Part shown: piece by piece, positions 46,404 through 55,596 of the stretch
How the letters are laid out: every line of letters begins with the position of its first letter
Numbering within the stretch: the stretch's first letter is position 1
Assembly: GCA_910575625.1 (NCBI GenBank)
Contig: CAJTFD010000014.1
Span: 58,277-122,276, forward strand
DNA: 64,000 nt
Reading direction: 5' to 3'
Source: Clostridia bacterium
GTDB lineage: Bacteria; Bacillota; Clostridia; Lachnospirales; Lachnospiraceae
Notes under the pieces: model-generated
The model's input: the letters and a program-made list of their open reading frames with translations, nothing else
Database searches by the model: none
Told to the model about the DNA's origin: nothing
Program-made: the position numbers and the translations under genes

Positions 46404-47798
46404 ATGGAAAAAACAATGGACAAGATCGTAGCCCTCGCCAAATCCCGCGGATTCGTCTACCCAGGTTCCGAGATCTACGGCGGCCTGGCCAACACCTGGG
46501 ACTACGGCAACCTGGGCGTGGAATTAAAGAATAATGTAAAACGCGCCTGGTGGCAGAAATTCGTGCAGGAATCCCCCTACAATGTAGGTGTGGACTGTGC
46601 GATCCTCATGAATCCCCAGACATGGGTGGCCTCCGGCCATCTGGGCGGTTTTTCCGATCCGCTGATGGATTGTAAAGAGTGCCACGAGCGTTTCCGTGCA
46701 GATAAGATGATCGAAGATTTCTGTGAGGAGAAAGGGATCGCCCTTGAGGGGACTGTGGATGCCTGGTCCCAGGAGAAGATGGCTTCCTTCATCCGGGAAA
46801 ACCAGATCCCCTGTCCGACCTGCGGGGCGCATGATTTTACAGATATCCGTCAGTTCAACCTGATGTTCAAGACTTTCCAGGGCGTGACCGAGGATGCCAA
46901 GAACACGGTCTATCTGCGTCCGGAGACAGCTCAGGGTATCTTCGTGAATTTCAAAAATGTCCAGAGGACTTCCAGGAAGAAGATCCCCTTCGGCATCTGC
47001 CAGATCGGTAAATCCTTCCGAAATGAGATCACACCGGGCAATTTCACCTTCCGCACCCGGGAATTTGAGCAGATGGAGCTGGAGTTCTTCTGCGAGCCGG
47101 ATACGGACCTTGAGTGGTTCGCATACTGGAAGAAATTCTGTCTGGACTGGCTCAGCTCACTGGGCCTTAAAGAGGACGAAGTCCGCTACCGTGACCATGA
47201 ACCGGAGGAATTGTCCTTCTACAGCAAAGCGACCACCGATGTGGAATTTTTGTTCCCGTTTGGCTGGGGTGAGCTCTGGGGGATCGCCGACCGGACCGAT
47301 TATGACCTGACGCAGCACCAGAACGTATCCGGACAGGATATGAGTTACTTTGACGATGAGAAGAAAGAGAAATACATCCCGTATGTGATCGAGCCGTCCC
47401 TGGGCGCGGACCGTATGGTCCTGGCTTTCCTCTGCAGCGCATACGATGAGGAAGTGCTGGATGAGGAAAAAGGGGATGTGCGCACCGTGCTCCATTTCCA
47501 TCCCGCCCTGGCGCCGGTGAAGATCGGGGTCCTGCCTCTGTCAAAGAAACTGGCCGAGGGAGCGGACAAGATCTACCAGCAGCTTTCCAAGACCTACAAC
47601 TGCGAGTACGACGACCGCGGCAACATTGGGAAACGTTACCGCAGACAGGATGAGATCGGGACACCGTTCTGTGTGACCTATGACTTTGAGTCGGCGGAAG
47701 ACGGCGCAGTGACCGTCCGCGACCGGGACAGCATGGAGCAGGAGCGGGTGAAGATCGAGGACCTGGAATCTTATTTTGCAGAAAAATTCAAATTTTAA
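46404..47798 (+). CDS. glyS: Glycyl-tRNA synthetase, single-chain homodimeric type
   Basis: Class II aminoacyl-tRNA synthetase of 464 residues, charging tRNA-Gly. It is the alpha2 (eukaryote-like) form rather than the bacterial alpha2beta2 GlyQ/GlyS pair. Landmarks are the N-terminal [20 protein letters not shown], motif 2 around [23 protein letters not shown] (split here only by description), motif 3 near [13 protein letters not shown], and the anticodon-binding tail. The start ATG 46404 has AGGAG 10 bases upstream; a longer open frame from 46110 runs through the preceding terminator and is not used. pfp follows after 19 bases. Confidence 0.95.
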   Translation: MEKTMDKIVALAKSRGFVYPGSEIYGGLANTWDYGNLGVELKNNVKRAWWQKFVQESPYNVGVDCAILMNPQTWVASGHLGGFSDPLMDCKECHERFRADKMIEDFCEEKGIALEGTVDAWSQEKMASFIRENQIPCPTCGAHDFTDIRQFNLMFKTFQGVTEDAKNTVYLRPETAQGIFVNFKNVQRTSRKKIPFGICQIGKSFRNEITPGNFTFRTREFEQMELEFFCEPDTDLEWFAYWKKFCLDWLSSLGLKEDEVRYRDHEPEELSFYSKATTDVEFLFPFGWGELWGIADRTDYDLTQHQNVSGQDMSYFDDEKKEKYIPYVIEPSLGADRMVLAFLCSAYDEEVLDEEKGDVRTVLHFHPALAPVKIGVLPLSKKLAEGADKIYQQLSKTYNCEYDDRGNIGKRYRRQDEIGTPFCVTYDFESAEDGAVTVRDRDSMEQERVKIEDLESYFAEKFKF

Positions 47799-47817
47799 AT
47801 ACAAGGAGAGAGTGATC

Positions 47818-49062
47818 ATGAAAGGAAATGTTATCGTAGGACAATCCGGCGGCCCCACAGCGGCGATCAATTCCAGCCTGGCGGGTGTTTACCGCACGGC
47901 AAAGGACAGGGGCGCAAAAAAAGTATACGGCATGCTGTACGGGATCCAGGGGCTGATCCAGGAGCGTTATGTGGATCTGTCCGAACACATCACCACAGAA
48001 TTGGACGCAGAGCTTTTAAAAAGGACCCCGGCTGCATATCTTGGCTCCTGCCGCTATAAACTGCCGGAGATCCATGAAGACACGGAGATGTACGACCGCA
48101 TCTTTGAAATCTTATGCAAACTGGAGATCGAGGCGTTCATCTATATCGGTGGGAACGACTCCATGGATACGATCAAGAAACTTTCGGACTACGCCATCGT
48201 AAAAGGACACTCCTGCCGGTTCATCGGATGCCCGAAGACCATCGACAACGACCTGGCCCTGACCGACCACACACCGGGCTACGGCAGTGCGGCAAAATAC
48301 ATCGGCACATCCGTAAAAGAGATCATCCGCGACAGCCTCTCCCAGGGCTACACCTCCAAAGGACAGGTGACCATCGTGGAGATCATGGGCAGAAATGCTG
48401 GGTGGCTCACAGGCGCGGCCGCATTGGCAAAAGGGGAAGACTGCGCAGGGCCGGATCTGATCTACCTGCCGGAGCTGCCTTTTGACATCGATAAATTCTT
48501 AGATAAGATCCGGGAACTCTTAGAGAAGAAGACTTCCGTGATCGTAGCCGTCTCCGAGGGGATCCGGGACGCGGAAGGGACATATGTATGCGAAGCGGGG
48601 ACAGCCTCAGAGTTTGTGGATGCCTTCGGCCATAAACAGCTGACCGGGACAGCTGCATATCTGAGCAATGTGATCGCAGGAGAGATCGGATGCAAGACAA
48701 GGGCCATCGAGTTGAGCACACTCCAGCGCGCGGCTTCCCATCTCTGTTCCAGGATCGATATACTGGAGGCTTTCCAGGTCGGCGGCGCGGCTGTCAAAGC
48801 GGCGGACGAGGGCGACACCGGCAAGATGGTGGTATTGGAACGTGTATCCGACGATCCCTATCAGTGCGGGACAGAAGTAAAAGATGTGCATAAGATCGCA
48901 AACGATGAGAAATTAGTGCCCAGAGAGTGGATCAACGCGGACGGCACCTATGTGACCGATGAATTTGTATCCTATGTGAAACCGCTGATCCAGGGCAGCG
49001 TGTCCCCGATCATGGTGGACGGTATCCCCAGACATCTCTACAAACCCACATCCATGATGTAA
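47818..49062 (+). CDS. pfp: Pyrophosphate-dependent 6-phosphofructokinase
   Basis: Cytosolic glycolytic enzyme of 414 residues that phosphorylates fructose 6-phosphate with PPi reversibly. The nucleotide-site motif IYIGGNDSMDT has the Asp of PPi-PFKs in place of the ATP-type glycine, and CPKTIDNDL carries the lysine linked with PPi use, plus catalytic Asp. AAGGAGAG lies 6 bases before ATG 47818; the open frame from 47776 is not used. With ppdK next door this forms a PPi-economy pair: PPDK makes and PFP uses PPi. Confidence 0.93.
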   Translation: MKGNVIVGQSGGPTAAINSSLAGVYRTAKDRGAKKVYGMLYGIQGLIQERYVDLSEHITTELDAELLKRTPAAYLGSCRYKLPEIHEDTEMYDRIFEILCKLEIEAFIYIGGNDSMDTIKKLSDYAIVKGHSCRFIGCPKTIDNDLALTDHTPGYGSAAKYIGTSVKEIIRDSLSQGYTSKGQVTIVEIMGRNAGWLTGAAALAKGEDCAGPDLIYLPELPFDIDKFLDKIRELLEKKTSVIVAVSEGIRDAEGTYVCEAGTASEFVDAFGHKQLTGTAAYLSNVIAGEIGCKTRAIELSTLQRAASHLCSRIDILEAFQVGGAAVKAADEGDTGKMVVLERVSDDPYQCGTEVKDVHKIANDEKLVPREWINADGTYVTDEFVSYVKPLIQGSVSPIMVDGIPRHLYKPTSMM

Positions 49063-49069
49063 ACCTTCA

Positions 49070-49202
49070 TGCGCCCGTACCACCTCGCAAAAGAGTCTGG
49101 CGGGCGCACGCACTTGGCATCCCTGCATACATGCCGCCTGTCCGGCGGCGGATGGATACAGTAAAAACAGTCCTTGACGGATGGAAAAAATAACTATAAA
49201 AT
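49070..49202 (+). promoter_or_regulatory. Structured leader and promoter region upstream of ppdK
   Basis: Two hairpins: TGCGCCCG (49070-49077) with CGGGCGCA (49101-49108), and GCCGCC-TGTCC-GGCGGC (49133-49149). The latter resembles helix H1 of the tandem repeat at 14.1 kb. They are followed by a promoter TTGACG (49174-49179), 17-bp spacer, TAAAAT (49197-49202). The first hairpin may stop transcription from pfp, although a T-tract is lacking. Confidence 0.5.
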
Positions 49203-49236
49203 AGAGGACATAAAGAAAACTTAGGAGGATTGAAGA

Positions 49237-51864
49237 ATGGCAAAATGGGTTTATTTATTCAAAGAAGGTAATGCCGACATGCGCAACCTGCTTGGCGGAA
49301 AAGGCGCGAACCTGGCCGAGATGACCAACTTAGGCCTGCCGATCCCGCAAGGGTTCACCGTGACCACAGAAGCCTGCACGAACTACTATGAGAGTGGGAA
49401 ACAGATCACCGCGGAGATCGAGTCACAGATCTTCGACGCCCTGGCTGAACTGGAGAAGATGCAGGGCAAGAAATTCGGCGACACCGAAGATCCCTTATTA
49501 GTATCCGTGCGCTCTGGGGCAAGGGCTTCTATGCCTGGTATGATGGATACCATCCTGAACCTGGGGTTGAACGATGTGGCGGTAGAAGGCTTTGCGAAGA
49601 AAACTGGAAACCCAAGATTTGCATATGATTCCTATAGAAGATTCATCCAGATGTACTCCGATGTTGTCATGGAGATCCCGAAATCACACTTTGAGAGGAT
49701 CCTGGATGAAGAAAAAGAAGCAAGGAACGCGAAATTTGACACAGACCTGACGGCAGACGACTTAAAAGAGATCATCGTCAAATTCAAAGCGATCTACAAA
49801 GAATCCCAGGGCGCTGATTTCCCACAAGATCCAAAGGAACAGCTCATGGGCGCGGTGAAAGCTGTATTCCGTTCCTGGGACAACCCCCGTGCGATCGTAT
49901 ACCGCCGTATGAACGATATCCCGGGCGACTGGGGCACCGCTGTAAACGTACAGGCTATGGTATTCGGGAACATGGGCGACACCTCCGGTACAGGCGTTGC
50001 CTTCACCCGCAACCCATCCACCGGTGACAAAGGTATCTACGGCGAGTACCTGATCAACGCCCAGGGCGAGGACGTGGTAGCCGGCGTGCGCACACCACAG
50101 CCGATCACCAGACTGGAACAGGATCTGCCGGAGTGCTACAAAGAATTTATGGCGATCGCACAGAAACTGGAAGGCCATTACCGCGATATGCAGGATATGG
50201 AATTTACGATCCAGGAAGGCAAGCTGTATTTCTTACAGACACGTAACGGCAAGAGGACAGCTCAGGCCGCTCTCCAGATCGCATGCGACCTGGTGGACGA
50301 GGGCAAGATCTCCGAGGAAGAGGCAGTGAGCAGGATCGAAGCTAAATCTTTAGACCAGCTCCTCCATCCGACTTTTGATCCGGAAGCGTTAAAGGCAGGC
50401 GAAGTGATCGGGGAAGCTCTTCCCGCATCTCCTGGCGCGGCAGCCGGAAAAGTATATTTCACAGCAGAGGAAGCGAAAGCGGCCCACGAGGCAGGCGAGC
50501 GCGTGATCTTAGCCCGTCTGGAGACTTCGCCGGAAGATATCGAGGGTATGCATGCCGCTGAAGGTATCCTGACTGTACGCGGCGGTATGACCTCCCACGC
50601 AGCCGTCGTTGCCCGTGGTATGGGTACAGCCTGCGTATCCGGATGCGGTGAGATCACCATGCATGAAGAAGAGAAATATTTTGAACTGGGCGGACACAGC
50701 ATCAAGGAAGGGGATTACATCTCCCTGGATGGCTCCACAGGTAAGATCTACTTGGGCGACATCCGCACAGTGGAAGCTTCCATCGGCGGAAACTTCGGCC
50801 GGATCATGGAGTGGGCGGACAAGTTCCGTACATTGAAAGTGCGCACAAACGCAGATACACCGGCTGATACTGCAAACGCAGTGAAATTGGGCGCAGAGGG
50901 CATAGGCCTTTGCCGTACAGAGCATATGTTCTTCGAGCCGGACAGGATCCCGAAGATCCGCAAGATGATCCTCTCCGATACACAGGAAGCAAGGGAAGCG
51001 GCCCTCAATGAGCTGATCCCATTCCAGAAAGCGGACTTCAAGGCCATGTATGAAGTGCTGGAAGGCAAACCCATGACCGTGCGTTATCTGGATCCGCCTC
51101 TGCATGAGTTCGTGCCCACAGATCCGCAGGATATCGCAGACCTGGCAAAAGACATGGGTCTGACACCGGAAGATGTACAGGCAAGGTGTGATGAGCTCCA
51201 TGAGTTCAACCCGATGATGGGCCACAGGGGCTGCCGTCTGGCTGTCACCTATCCGGAGATCGCAAGGATGCAGACAAGGGCTGTCATGGAAGCGGCGATC
51301 GAAGTCAGCCAGGAAAAAGGCTATGACATCGTGCCGGAGATCATGATCCCGCTGGTTGGTGAAAAGAAAGAGCTGAAATTTGTAAAAGATGTAGTTGTTG
51401 AGACTGCTGAGAAGGTAAAAGAAGAGAAAAAATCTGACATCAAGTATCACATCGGTACCATGATCGAGATCCCGAGGGCAGCTCTGTTGGCCAACGAAGT
51501 GGCAGAGGAAGCAGAATTCTTCTCCTTCGGTACAAACGACCTGACCCAGATGACATTCGGTTTCTCCCGTGACGATGCAGGCAAATTCCTGGATTCTTAT
51601 TATAAGAGTAAGATCTACGAGTCCGATCCATTTGCAAGACTGGATACAAACGGCGTGGGACAGTTGGTACAGATGGCAGCAGAGAAAGGTCGTTCCGTGC
51701 GCGCAGACCTGAAATTGGGTATCTGCGGGGAACATGGCGGCGATCCTTCATCCATCGAGTTCTGCCATAAAGTGGGGTTGGATTATGTGTCCTGCTCACC
51801 GTTCCGTGTGCCGATCGCGCGTTTGGCAGCGGCTCAGGCGGCGATAAACAATGTAGGAAAGTAG
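49237..51864 (+). CDS. ppdK: Pyruvate, phosphate dikinase
   Basis: Interconverts pyruvate, ATP and Pi with PEP, AMP and PPi. It is 875 residues, full length. Order: N-terminal ATP-grasp (GGKGANLAEMTNLGLPIPQG, RSGARASMPGMMDTILNLG), the swivelling phosphohistidine domain with GGMTSHAAVVARGMG, and the C-terminal PEP/pyruvate barrel (GTNDLTQMTFGFSRDD, GICGEHGGDPSS). TTAGGAGG lies 9 bases before the ATG. In clostridia it usually runs toward pyruvate/ATP, using the PPi formed in biosynthesis. Confidence 0.96.
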   Translation: MAKWVYLFKEGNADMRNLLGGKGANLAEMTNLGLPIPQGFTVTTEACTNYYESGKQITAEIESQIFDALAELEKMQGKKFGDTEDPLLVSVRSGARASMPGMMDTILNLGLNDVAVEGFAKKTGNPRFAYDSYRRFIQMYSDVVMEIPKSHFERILDEEKEARNAKFDTDLTADDLKEIIVKFKAIYKESQGADFPQDPKEQLMGAVKAVFRSWDNPRAIVYRRMNDIPGDWGTAVNVQAMVFGNMGDTSGTGVAFTRNPSTGDKGIYGEYLINAQGEDVVAGVRTPQPITRLEQDLPECYKEFMAIAQKLEGHYRDMQDMEFTIQEGKLYFLQTRNGKRTAQAALQIACDLVDEGKISEEEAVSRIEAKSLDQLLHPTFDPEALKAGEVIGEALPASPGAAAGKVYFTAEEAKAAHEAGERVILARLETSPEDIEGMHAAEGILTVRGGMTSHAAVVARGMGTACVSGCGEITMHEEEKYFELGGHSIKEGDYISLDGSTGKIYLGDIRTVEASIGGNFGRIMEWADKFRTLKVRTNADTPADTANAVKLGAEGIGLCRTEHMFFEPDRIPKIRKMILSDTQEAREAALNELIPFQKADFKAMYEVLEGKPMTVRYLDPPLHEFVPTDPQDIADLAKDMGLTPEDVQARCDELHEFNPMMGHRGCRLAVTYPEIARMQTRAVMEAAIEVSQEKGYDIVPEIMIPLVGEKKELKFVKDVVVETAEKVKEEKKSDIKYHIGTMIEIPRAALLANEVAEEAEFFSFGTNDLTQMTFGFSRDDAGKFLDSYYKSKIYESDPFARLDTNGVGQLVQMAAEKGRSVRADLKLGICGEHGGDPSSIEFCHKVGLDYVSCSPFRVPIARLAAAQAAINNVGK

Positions 51865-51875
51865 ATTACAAATAT

Positions 51876-51992
51876 ATGTACTTTACGGAGTATCTGATAA
51901 CCAGAGCTGATGTGAATGATTTCATGGCACATCGTCCGGAGTACACAAAGGCGAACCGCTTTGAGGATTTCGTTTGTAAAATCTATCTTTAA
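51876..51992 (+). CDS. Possible 38-residue protein at the chromosome/mobile-element border
   Basis: ATG 51876 to TAA 51992 encodes MYFTEYLITRADVNDFMAHR and 18 more residues, with believable codon use, but there is no good ribosome site. A terminator follows directly. It begins 11 bases after ppdK and could be the end of a longer gene that was cut when the mobile element entered. No family recognised. Confidence 0.35.
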   Translation: MYFTEYLITRADVNDFMAHRPEYTKANRFEDFVCKIYL

Positions 51993-51998
51993 CGATTA

Positions 51999-52032
51999 GG
52001 GGAAAATTCATTTGAGAGTTTTCCCCTTTTTT
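51999..52032 (+). terminator. Intrinsic terminator 1 at the element border
   Basis: GGGGAAAA (51999-52006) pairs with TTTTCCCC (52019-52026), followed by T6. Confidence 0.8.
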
Positions 52033-52044
52033 CGTGGTTTTTTC

Positions 52045-52082
52045 AAAGGATTCTATCCCAAACAAAGGATAGAGTCCTTTTT
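52045..52082 (+). terminator. Intrinsic terminator 2 at the element border
   Basis: AAAGGATTCTATCC (52045-52058) pairs with GGATAGAGTCCTTT (52067-52080) with one G-T pair, followed by two further T. Together with terminator 1 it insulates the mobile DNA from ppdK. Confidence 0.75.
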
Positions 52083-52118
52083 ATATACACAAACAAAATA
52101 ATCAAAGGAGGTTCATGT

Positions 52119-52637
52119 ATGAACAACACAGCGTTAAGAGCAGAGGCGCAGAGCGCCAACAACACACACATGGTTTTTGCGAACGAGGAACATGAGAAGT
52201 TTTATTATGAGAAATTGGAACAGGCGAGGTATCAGGACTGCTATCACAAGGCTTTGATCTACATTCTCGGCATTTCAGAGGATACAAGGTATCATTTCAG
52301 CCAGATCTATGATATGAAGTCCGGATTCATCAAGCCGGAGTGCCTGCATCAAGGCTGGCAGACAAGCGGCAGTGTCCGGGTGGTAAGGCTTGCTTTTAAC
52401 CTTTACACAGATGGCACTCCGAGTGTTGACGATTATAAGCGCAAGGACGAGCAGATCAGAGAGTGCAGGGAGTATTCGGTAAGTGATATTTTCTGCTGCG
52501 GCTATGCGATGTACTTCTGGCAGGGCATCAGGCTCCGTTATCCGGAATACTGCAAAAAGCAGAAGTCCATTGAGGAGATCCTTGCAGAAATGGAGAAGAA
52601 ACGTGCTGAAAATTCGACTGATGGGAACAAAGAATGA
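52119..52637 (+). CDS. DUF6075-family protein of conjugative elements
   Basis: Protein of 172 residues that resembles, from memory, the DUF6075 family found at the start of clostridial integrative elements: HEKFYYEKLEQARYQDCYHK, SGFIKPECLHQGWQTSGS, VVRLAFNLYTDGTP, DIFCCGYAMYFWQGIRLRYP. Conserved Tyr/Trp/Cys residues suggest a folded soluble protein; function unknown. AAAGGAGG lies 9 bases before the ATG. The following small gene begins within it. Confidence 0.8.
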   Translation: MNNTALRAEAQSANNTHMVFANEEHEKFYYEKLEQARYQDCYHKALIYILGISEDTRYHFSQIYDMKSGFIKPECLHQGWQTSGSVRVVRLAFNLYTDGTPSVDDYKRKDEQIRECREYSVSDIFCCGYAMYFWQGIRLRYPEYCKKQKSIEEILAEMEKKRAENSTDGNKE

Positions 52638-52785
52638 TATTAAGTGGTTCGAGAAAATTTTGAAAAGGCAGCCCAAAGTGGCTGTGACGGAAGTTTCGGA
52701 ACTGTACCGGAACAAGGGTACAAACAGGTATTACCGGGCTTATGTGGAAGTGCAGAAAGCCAACATCAAAGAAAAATCTGACTAA
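52603..52785 (+). CDS. DUF3970-like small protein
   Basis: GTG 52603 gives a 60-residue protein beginning MLKIRLMGTKNDIKWFEKIL, with SELYRNKGTNRYYRAYVEV, similar to the small DUF3970-type proteins of mobile elements. GGAGAAG lies 5 bases upstream. It overlaps the DUF6075 gene by 35 bases in another frame and ends 16 bases before parA. Function unknown. Confidence 0.65.
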   Translation: MLKIRLMGTKNDIKWFEKILKRQPKVAVTEVSELYRNKGTNRYYRAYVEVQKANIKEKSD

Positions 52786-52801
52786 ACGGAGGAATAAGAC
52801 C

Positions 52802-53587
52802 ATGTGTAAAATTATAGCAGTCGCAAACCAGAAAGGCGGTGTCGGCAAGACCACCACAACGAGCAATTTAGGGATCGGGCTGGCAAAACAGGGAAAAAGA
52901 GTTTTACTTATTGATGCGGACGCACAGGGGAGCCTGACCGCAAGCCTTGGCTTTACGGAGCCTGACAAGCTGGAAGTCACCCTTGCAAGCGTAATGGAAA
53001 AGGTTATCAACGATGAAGAAATGGAACCGGGCTACGGTATCTTAAAGCACGAAGAAGGGATTGACCTGATGCCGGGGAACATTGAGCTGTCCGGCCTGGA
53101 GGTTTCCCTTGTAAACGTGATGAGCAGGGAGATCATGATGCGCTCTTATATGGATATGGTAAAGGAGCAGTACGATTATATCCTGATTGACTGTATGCCC
53201 TCACTTGGCATGATTACCATAAATGCCTTTGCCTGTGCGGACAGCATACTCATTCCGGTTCAGGCGGCATACCTGCCCGTGAAAGGATTGGAGCAGCTTA
53301 TCAAGACCATAGGCAAGGTAAAACGGCAGATTAACCAGAAGCTGGAGATTGAGGGCATCCTGCTGACAATGGTAGACAACCGCACGAACTACGCAAGGGA
53401 TATTACGGCGCTGCTTATCGAAACCTACGGAAGCAGGGTGCGGATATTCGAGAACAGCATACCGATGTCGGTGAGGGCGGCGGAAATGTCCGCAGAGGGC
53501 GTGAGCATCTATGAGCATGACCCAAAAGGTAAGGTTGCCGGGGCGTACCAGTCCTTGACAAAGGAGGTGCTTGGCAATGGGCAGTAA
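52802..53587 (+). CDS. parA: ParA/Soj-family partition ATPase (module 1)
   Basis: Protein of 261 residues with a deviant Walker A NQKGGVGKTTTTSNL (KGGVGKT), Walker A' LLIDADAQGSLT, and Walker B YILIDCMPSLG. It drives segregation of an extrachromosomal form or positions the element. ACGGAGGA stands 8 bases before ATG 52802. It overlaps parB by 11 bases. It shares the general plan of the ParA at 59643 but differs clearly in sequence. Confidence 0.93.
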   Translation: MCKIIAVANQKGGVGKTTTTSNLGIGLAKQGKRVLLIDADAQGSLTASLGFTEPDKLEVTLASVMEKVINDEEMEPGYGILKHEEGIDLMPGNIELSGLEVSLVNVMSREIMMRSYMDMVKEQYDYILIDCMPSLGMITINAFACADSILIPVQAAYLPVKGLEQLIKTIGKVKRQINQKLEIEGILLTMVDNRTNYARDITALLIETYGSRVRIFENSIPMSVRAAEMSAEGVSIYEHDPKGKVAGAYQSLTKEVLGNGQ

Positions 53588-54452
53588 GGCGGGGAGCGCA
53601 TCAAAAGTCAGGCTGAACAGCTTTGATGATCTATTTGGCGGCGCAGAAAACACGTCGGGGGAGCAGATTATCCATGCGAAGCTGGCGGATTTACATACAT
53701 TCAAAGGACACCCGTTCCGTGTCCTTGATGATGAAAAGATGGAGGAAACCACGGAGAGTATCGGCAAGTATGGTGTGCTTGTTCCCGGAATTGTAAGGCC
53801 GAGGGAGGGAGGCGGCTATGAGATCATAGCCGGACACCGCAGGAAACGGGGTTCTGAAAAAGCAGGGCTTGACACGATGCCCGTCATTGTCAGGAATTAC
53901 ACGGACGATGAAGCTACGATCATCATGGTGGATTCCAATATCCAGAGGGAGGACATTTTACCGAGTGAAAAGGCAAAGGCTTACGCCATGAAGTACGAAG
54001 CGATGAAGCACCAGGGCAGCAAAGGCGGCAGTACCCTTGATGAAGTGGGGGAAGCCGCAGGGGAAAGCGGAAAGACCGTGCAGAGGTATGTGTGGCTTGC
54101 AAGGCTCTCGGATGAGCTGCTTGGCATGGTGGACGCAAAGAAGATAGGGATAGCGCAGGGGGTTGACATTTCTTTCCTCTCGGAAGAACAGCAGCAGTAT
54201 GTAACAGTCATTCTCCAGGAAACGGGCGCATCGGTTTCCAATGCGCAGGCGGCGAAGCTGAAAGAGTATGGGAAAAGCGGCGAGCTGACGCTGGCGATGG
54301 TCAGGCTGATACTGACGGAGGAAAAGCCGAAAGAGAGGAAAGTAACGATTAAGGGAGATAAGATTAACAGATATTTTCCGGAGGACTATTCCAATGACGA
54401 TATAGAGGGCATCATTATCGGGCTTTTGGAGGAATGGCAGAGTAAGCGGTAA
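53577..54452 (+). CDS. parB: ParB/RepB-family partition protein (module 1)
   Basis: Protein of 291 residues: ParB nuclease-like domain (HPFRVLDDEKMEETTESIGK, GVLVPGIVRPREGGGYEIIA, GHRR), then a helix-turn-helix region (GEAAGESGKTVQRYVWLARL) that should bind a parS-like site, and a C-terminal dimerisation part. ATG 53577 with AAAGGAGG upstream was preferred to TTG 53571. Candidate target palindromes lie downstream (55555, 57547, 58017). Confidence 0.92.
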   Translation: MGSKAGSASKVRLNSFDDLFGGAENTSGEQIIHAKLADLHTFKGHPFRVLDDEKMEETTESIGKYGVLVPGIVRPREGGGYEIIAGHRRKRGSEKAGLDTMPVIVRNYTDDEATIIMVDSNIQREDILPSEKAKAYAMKYEAMKHQGSKGGSTLDEVGEAAGESGKTVQRYVWLARLSDELLGMVDAKKIGIAQGVDISFLSEEQQQYVTVILQETGASVSNAQAAKLKEYGKSGELTLAMVRLILTEEKPKERKVTIKGDKINRYFPEDYSNDDIEGIIIGLLEEWQSKR

Positions 54453-54465
54453 AGGAGGCGGCAGA

Positions 54466-55548
54466 ATGGGCGAGCCATTGAGATTTGATTATTACTATGG
54501 CGTAGAAGCAGAGCAGTTTTCTTTTTACCGTGTTCCCCGCCTGCTGATAAAGGACGAGCGTTTTAAGGGGCTTAGCAGCGATGCTAAGCTCCTGTATGGG
54601 TTGATGCTTGACCGGATGTCACTTTCCATGAAAAACGGGTGGCTGGACGATGAAAATCGGGCATATATCATATACACAATAGATAATATCAGGGAAGATT
54701 TAGGATGCAGCAAGGAAAAGGCTGTAAAGGTTCTTGCGGAGCTAGATAAGGCCAAAGGGATAGGGCTTGTTGAGAAAATACGCCGAGGGCTTGGCAAACC
54801 GGATATTATTTATGTGAAGAATTTTATTATAGATGAGGGCAGAAAAGAGCCTTGCAACACTGATGTTTCCACAGAAGTCGGAAAAACCGACTTCAAGAGG
54901 TCGGAAAAGCCGACTTCAAGAAGTCAGGAAAGCCGACTTCAAGAGGTCGGAAAAACCGATTTCAGCAGGTCGGAAAATCTGACTTCAAGAGGTCGGGAAA
55001 ACCAACTTCAAGAAGTCGGGAAACCAGACCCTAATTATACTGACTATAACTATACTAAACAGAATTATACTGATATGAGTTATCCCAATCCTATCAATCA
55101 ATCCGTGGGGGATGTGGATAACACAGGGACACAGGGAAAAGCGGATACGATGGATGTGATGGATGAAACGAGCGCATATATGGCGCTGATCCGCAAAAAT
55201 CTGGAATATGAACACCACATGAAGTATGGCCAGTATGGGGAAAAGGAGATGTACGAGGAAATCTATGAAACCGTCTGCGATGTGGTGTGCGTGAAGCGCA
55301 GGACAATCCGCATCAACGGGGAGGATTACCCTTATGAGCTTGTGAAATCCCGCTTCCTGAAGCTGAACAGCGGCCATGTGGAGTATGTCATGGGCTGTAT
55401 GAAGGAAACCACAACAAAGATCACCAACATCAGGGCATACCTGATCACCGCCCTTTATAATGCGCCCTCAACCATGAGCCATTACTACCAGCAGGAGGTT
55501 CAGCACGATATGTACGGCGGCGGGTGGGCGGAAAAAGGAATCACTTAA
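54466..55548 (+). CDS. repA: RepA_N-type replication initiator
   Basis: Protein of 360 residues. The N-terminal ~125 residues match the RepA_N initiator domain (FYRVPRLLIKDERFKGLSSD, AKLLYGLMLDRMSLS, IDNIREDLGCSKEKAVKVL), a winged helix that opens an origin. Residues about 138-188 are encoded by 23-bp iterons. The C-terminal part (about 240-350) is the host-specific domain. RepA_N genes of plasmids and ICEs carry their origin inside the coding sequence, and this gene fits. It lies 13 bases behind parB. Confidence 0.92.
   Translation: MGEPLRFDYYYGVEAEQFSFYRVPRLLIKDERFKGLSSDAKLLYGLMLDRMSLSMKNGWLDDENRAYIIYTIDNIREDLGCSKEKAVKVLAELDKAKGIGLVEKIRRGLGKPDIIYVKNFIIDEGRKEPCNTDVSTEVGKTDFKRSEKPTSRSQESRLQEVGKTDFSRSENLTSRGRENQLQEVGKPDPNYTDYNYTKQNYTDMSYPNPINQSVGDVDNTGTQGKADTMDVMDETSAYMALIRKNLEYEHHMKYGQYGEKEMYEEIYETVCDVVCVKRRTIRINGEDYPYELVKSRFLKLNSGHVEYVMGCMKETTTKITNIRAYLITALYNAPSTMSHYYQQEVQHDMYGGGWAEKGIT
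54877..55030 (+). repeat. Iterons inside repA, candidate replication origin
   Basis: Six full 23-bp units start at 54877, 54900, 54923, 54946, 54969 and 54992, and a partial seventh at 55015. The core is GTCGG-AAAAA-CCGAC followed by TTCAAGAG, so each unit carries its own inverted repeat. As 23 is not a multiple of three, the units are read in rotating frames and give a 23-residue protein repeat (VGKTDFKR..., VGKTDFSR...). Confidence 0.85.
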
Positions 55549-55554
55549 CGGACT

Positions 55555-55573
55555 TCTGGACACAATGTCCAGA
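55555..55573. repeat. Palindrome TCTGGACA-CAA-TGTCCAGA, site 1
   Basis: Perfect 8-bp arms, directly behind the repA stop. The same palindrome recurs at 57547 and 58017. May be a protein-binding site or an RNA hairpin. Confidence 0.75.
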
Positions 55574-55596
55574 GGCGGCGAAAAAAACAGAGCAGT

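Noticed and set aside
50509..51735. 408-residue open frame on the minus strand
   Set aside because: Lies opposite ppdK, rich in His/Cys/Phe as expected from an antisense shadow.
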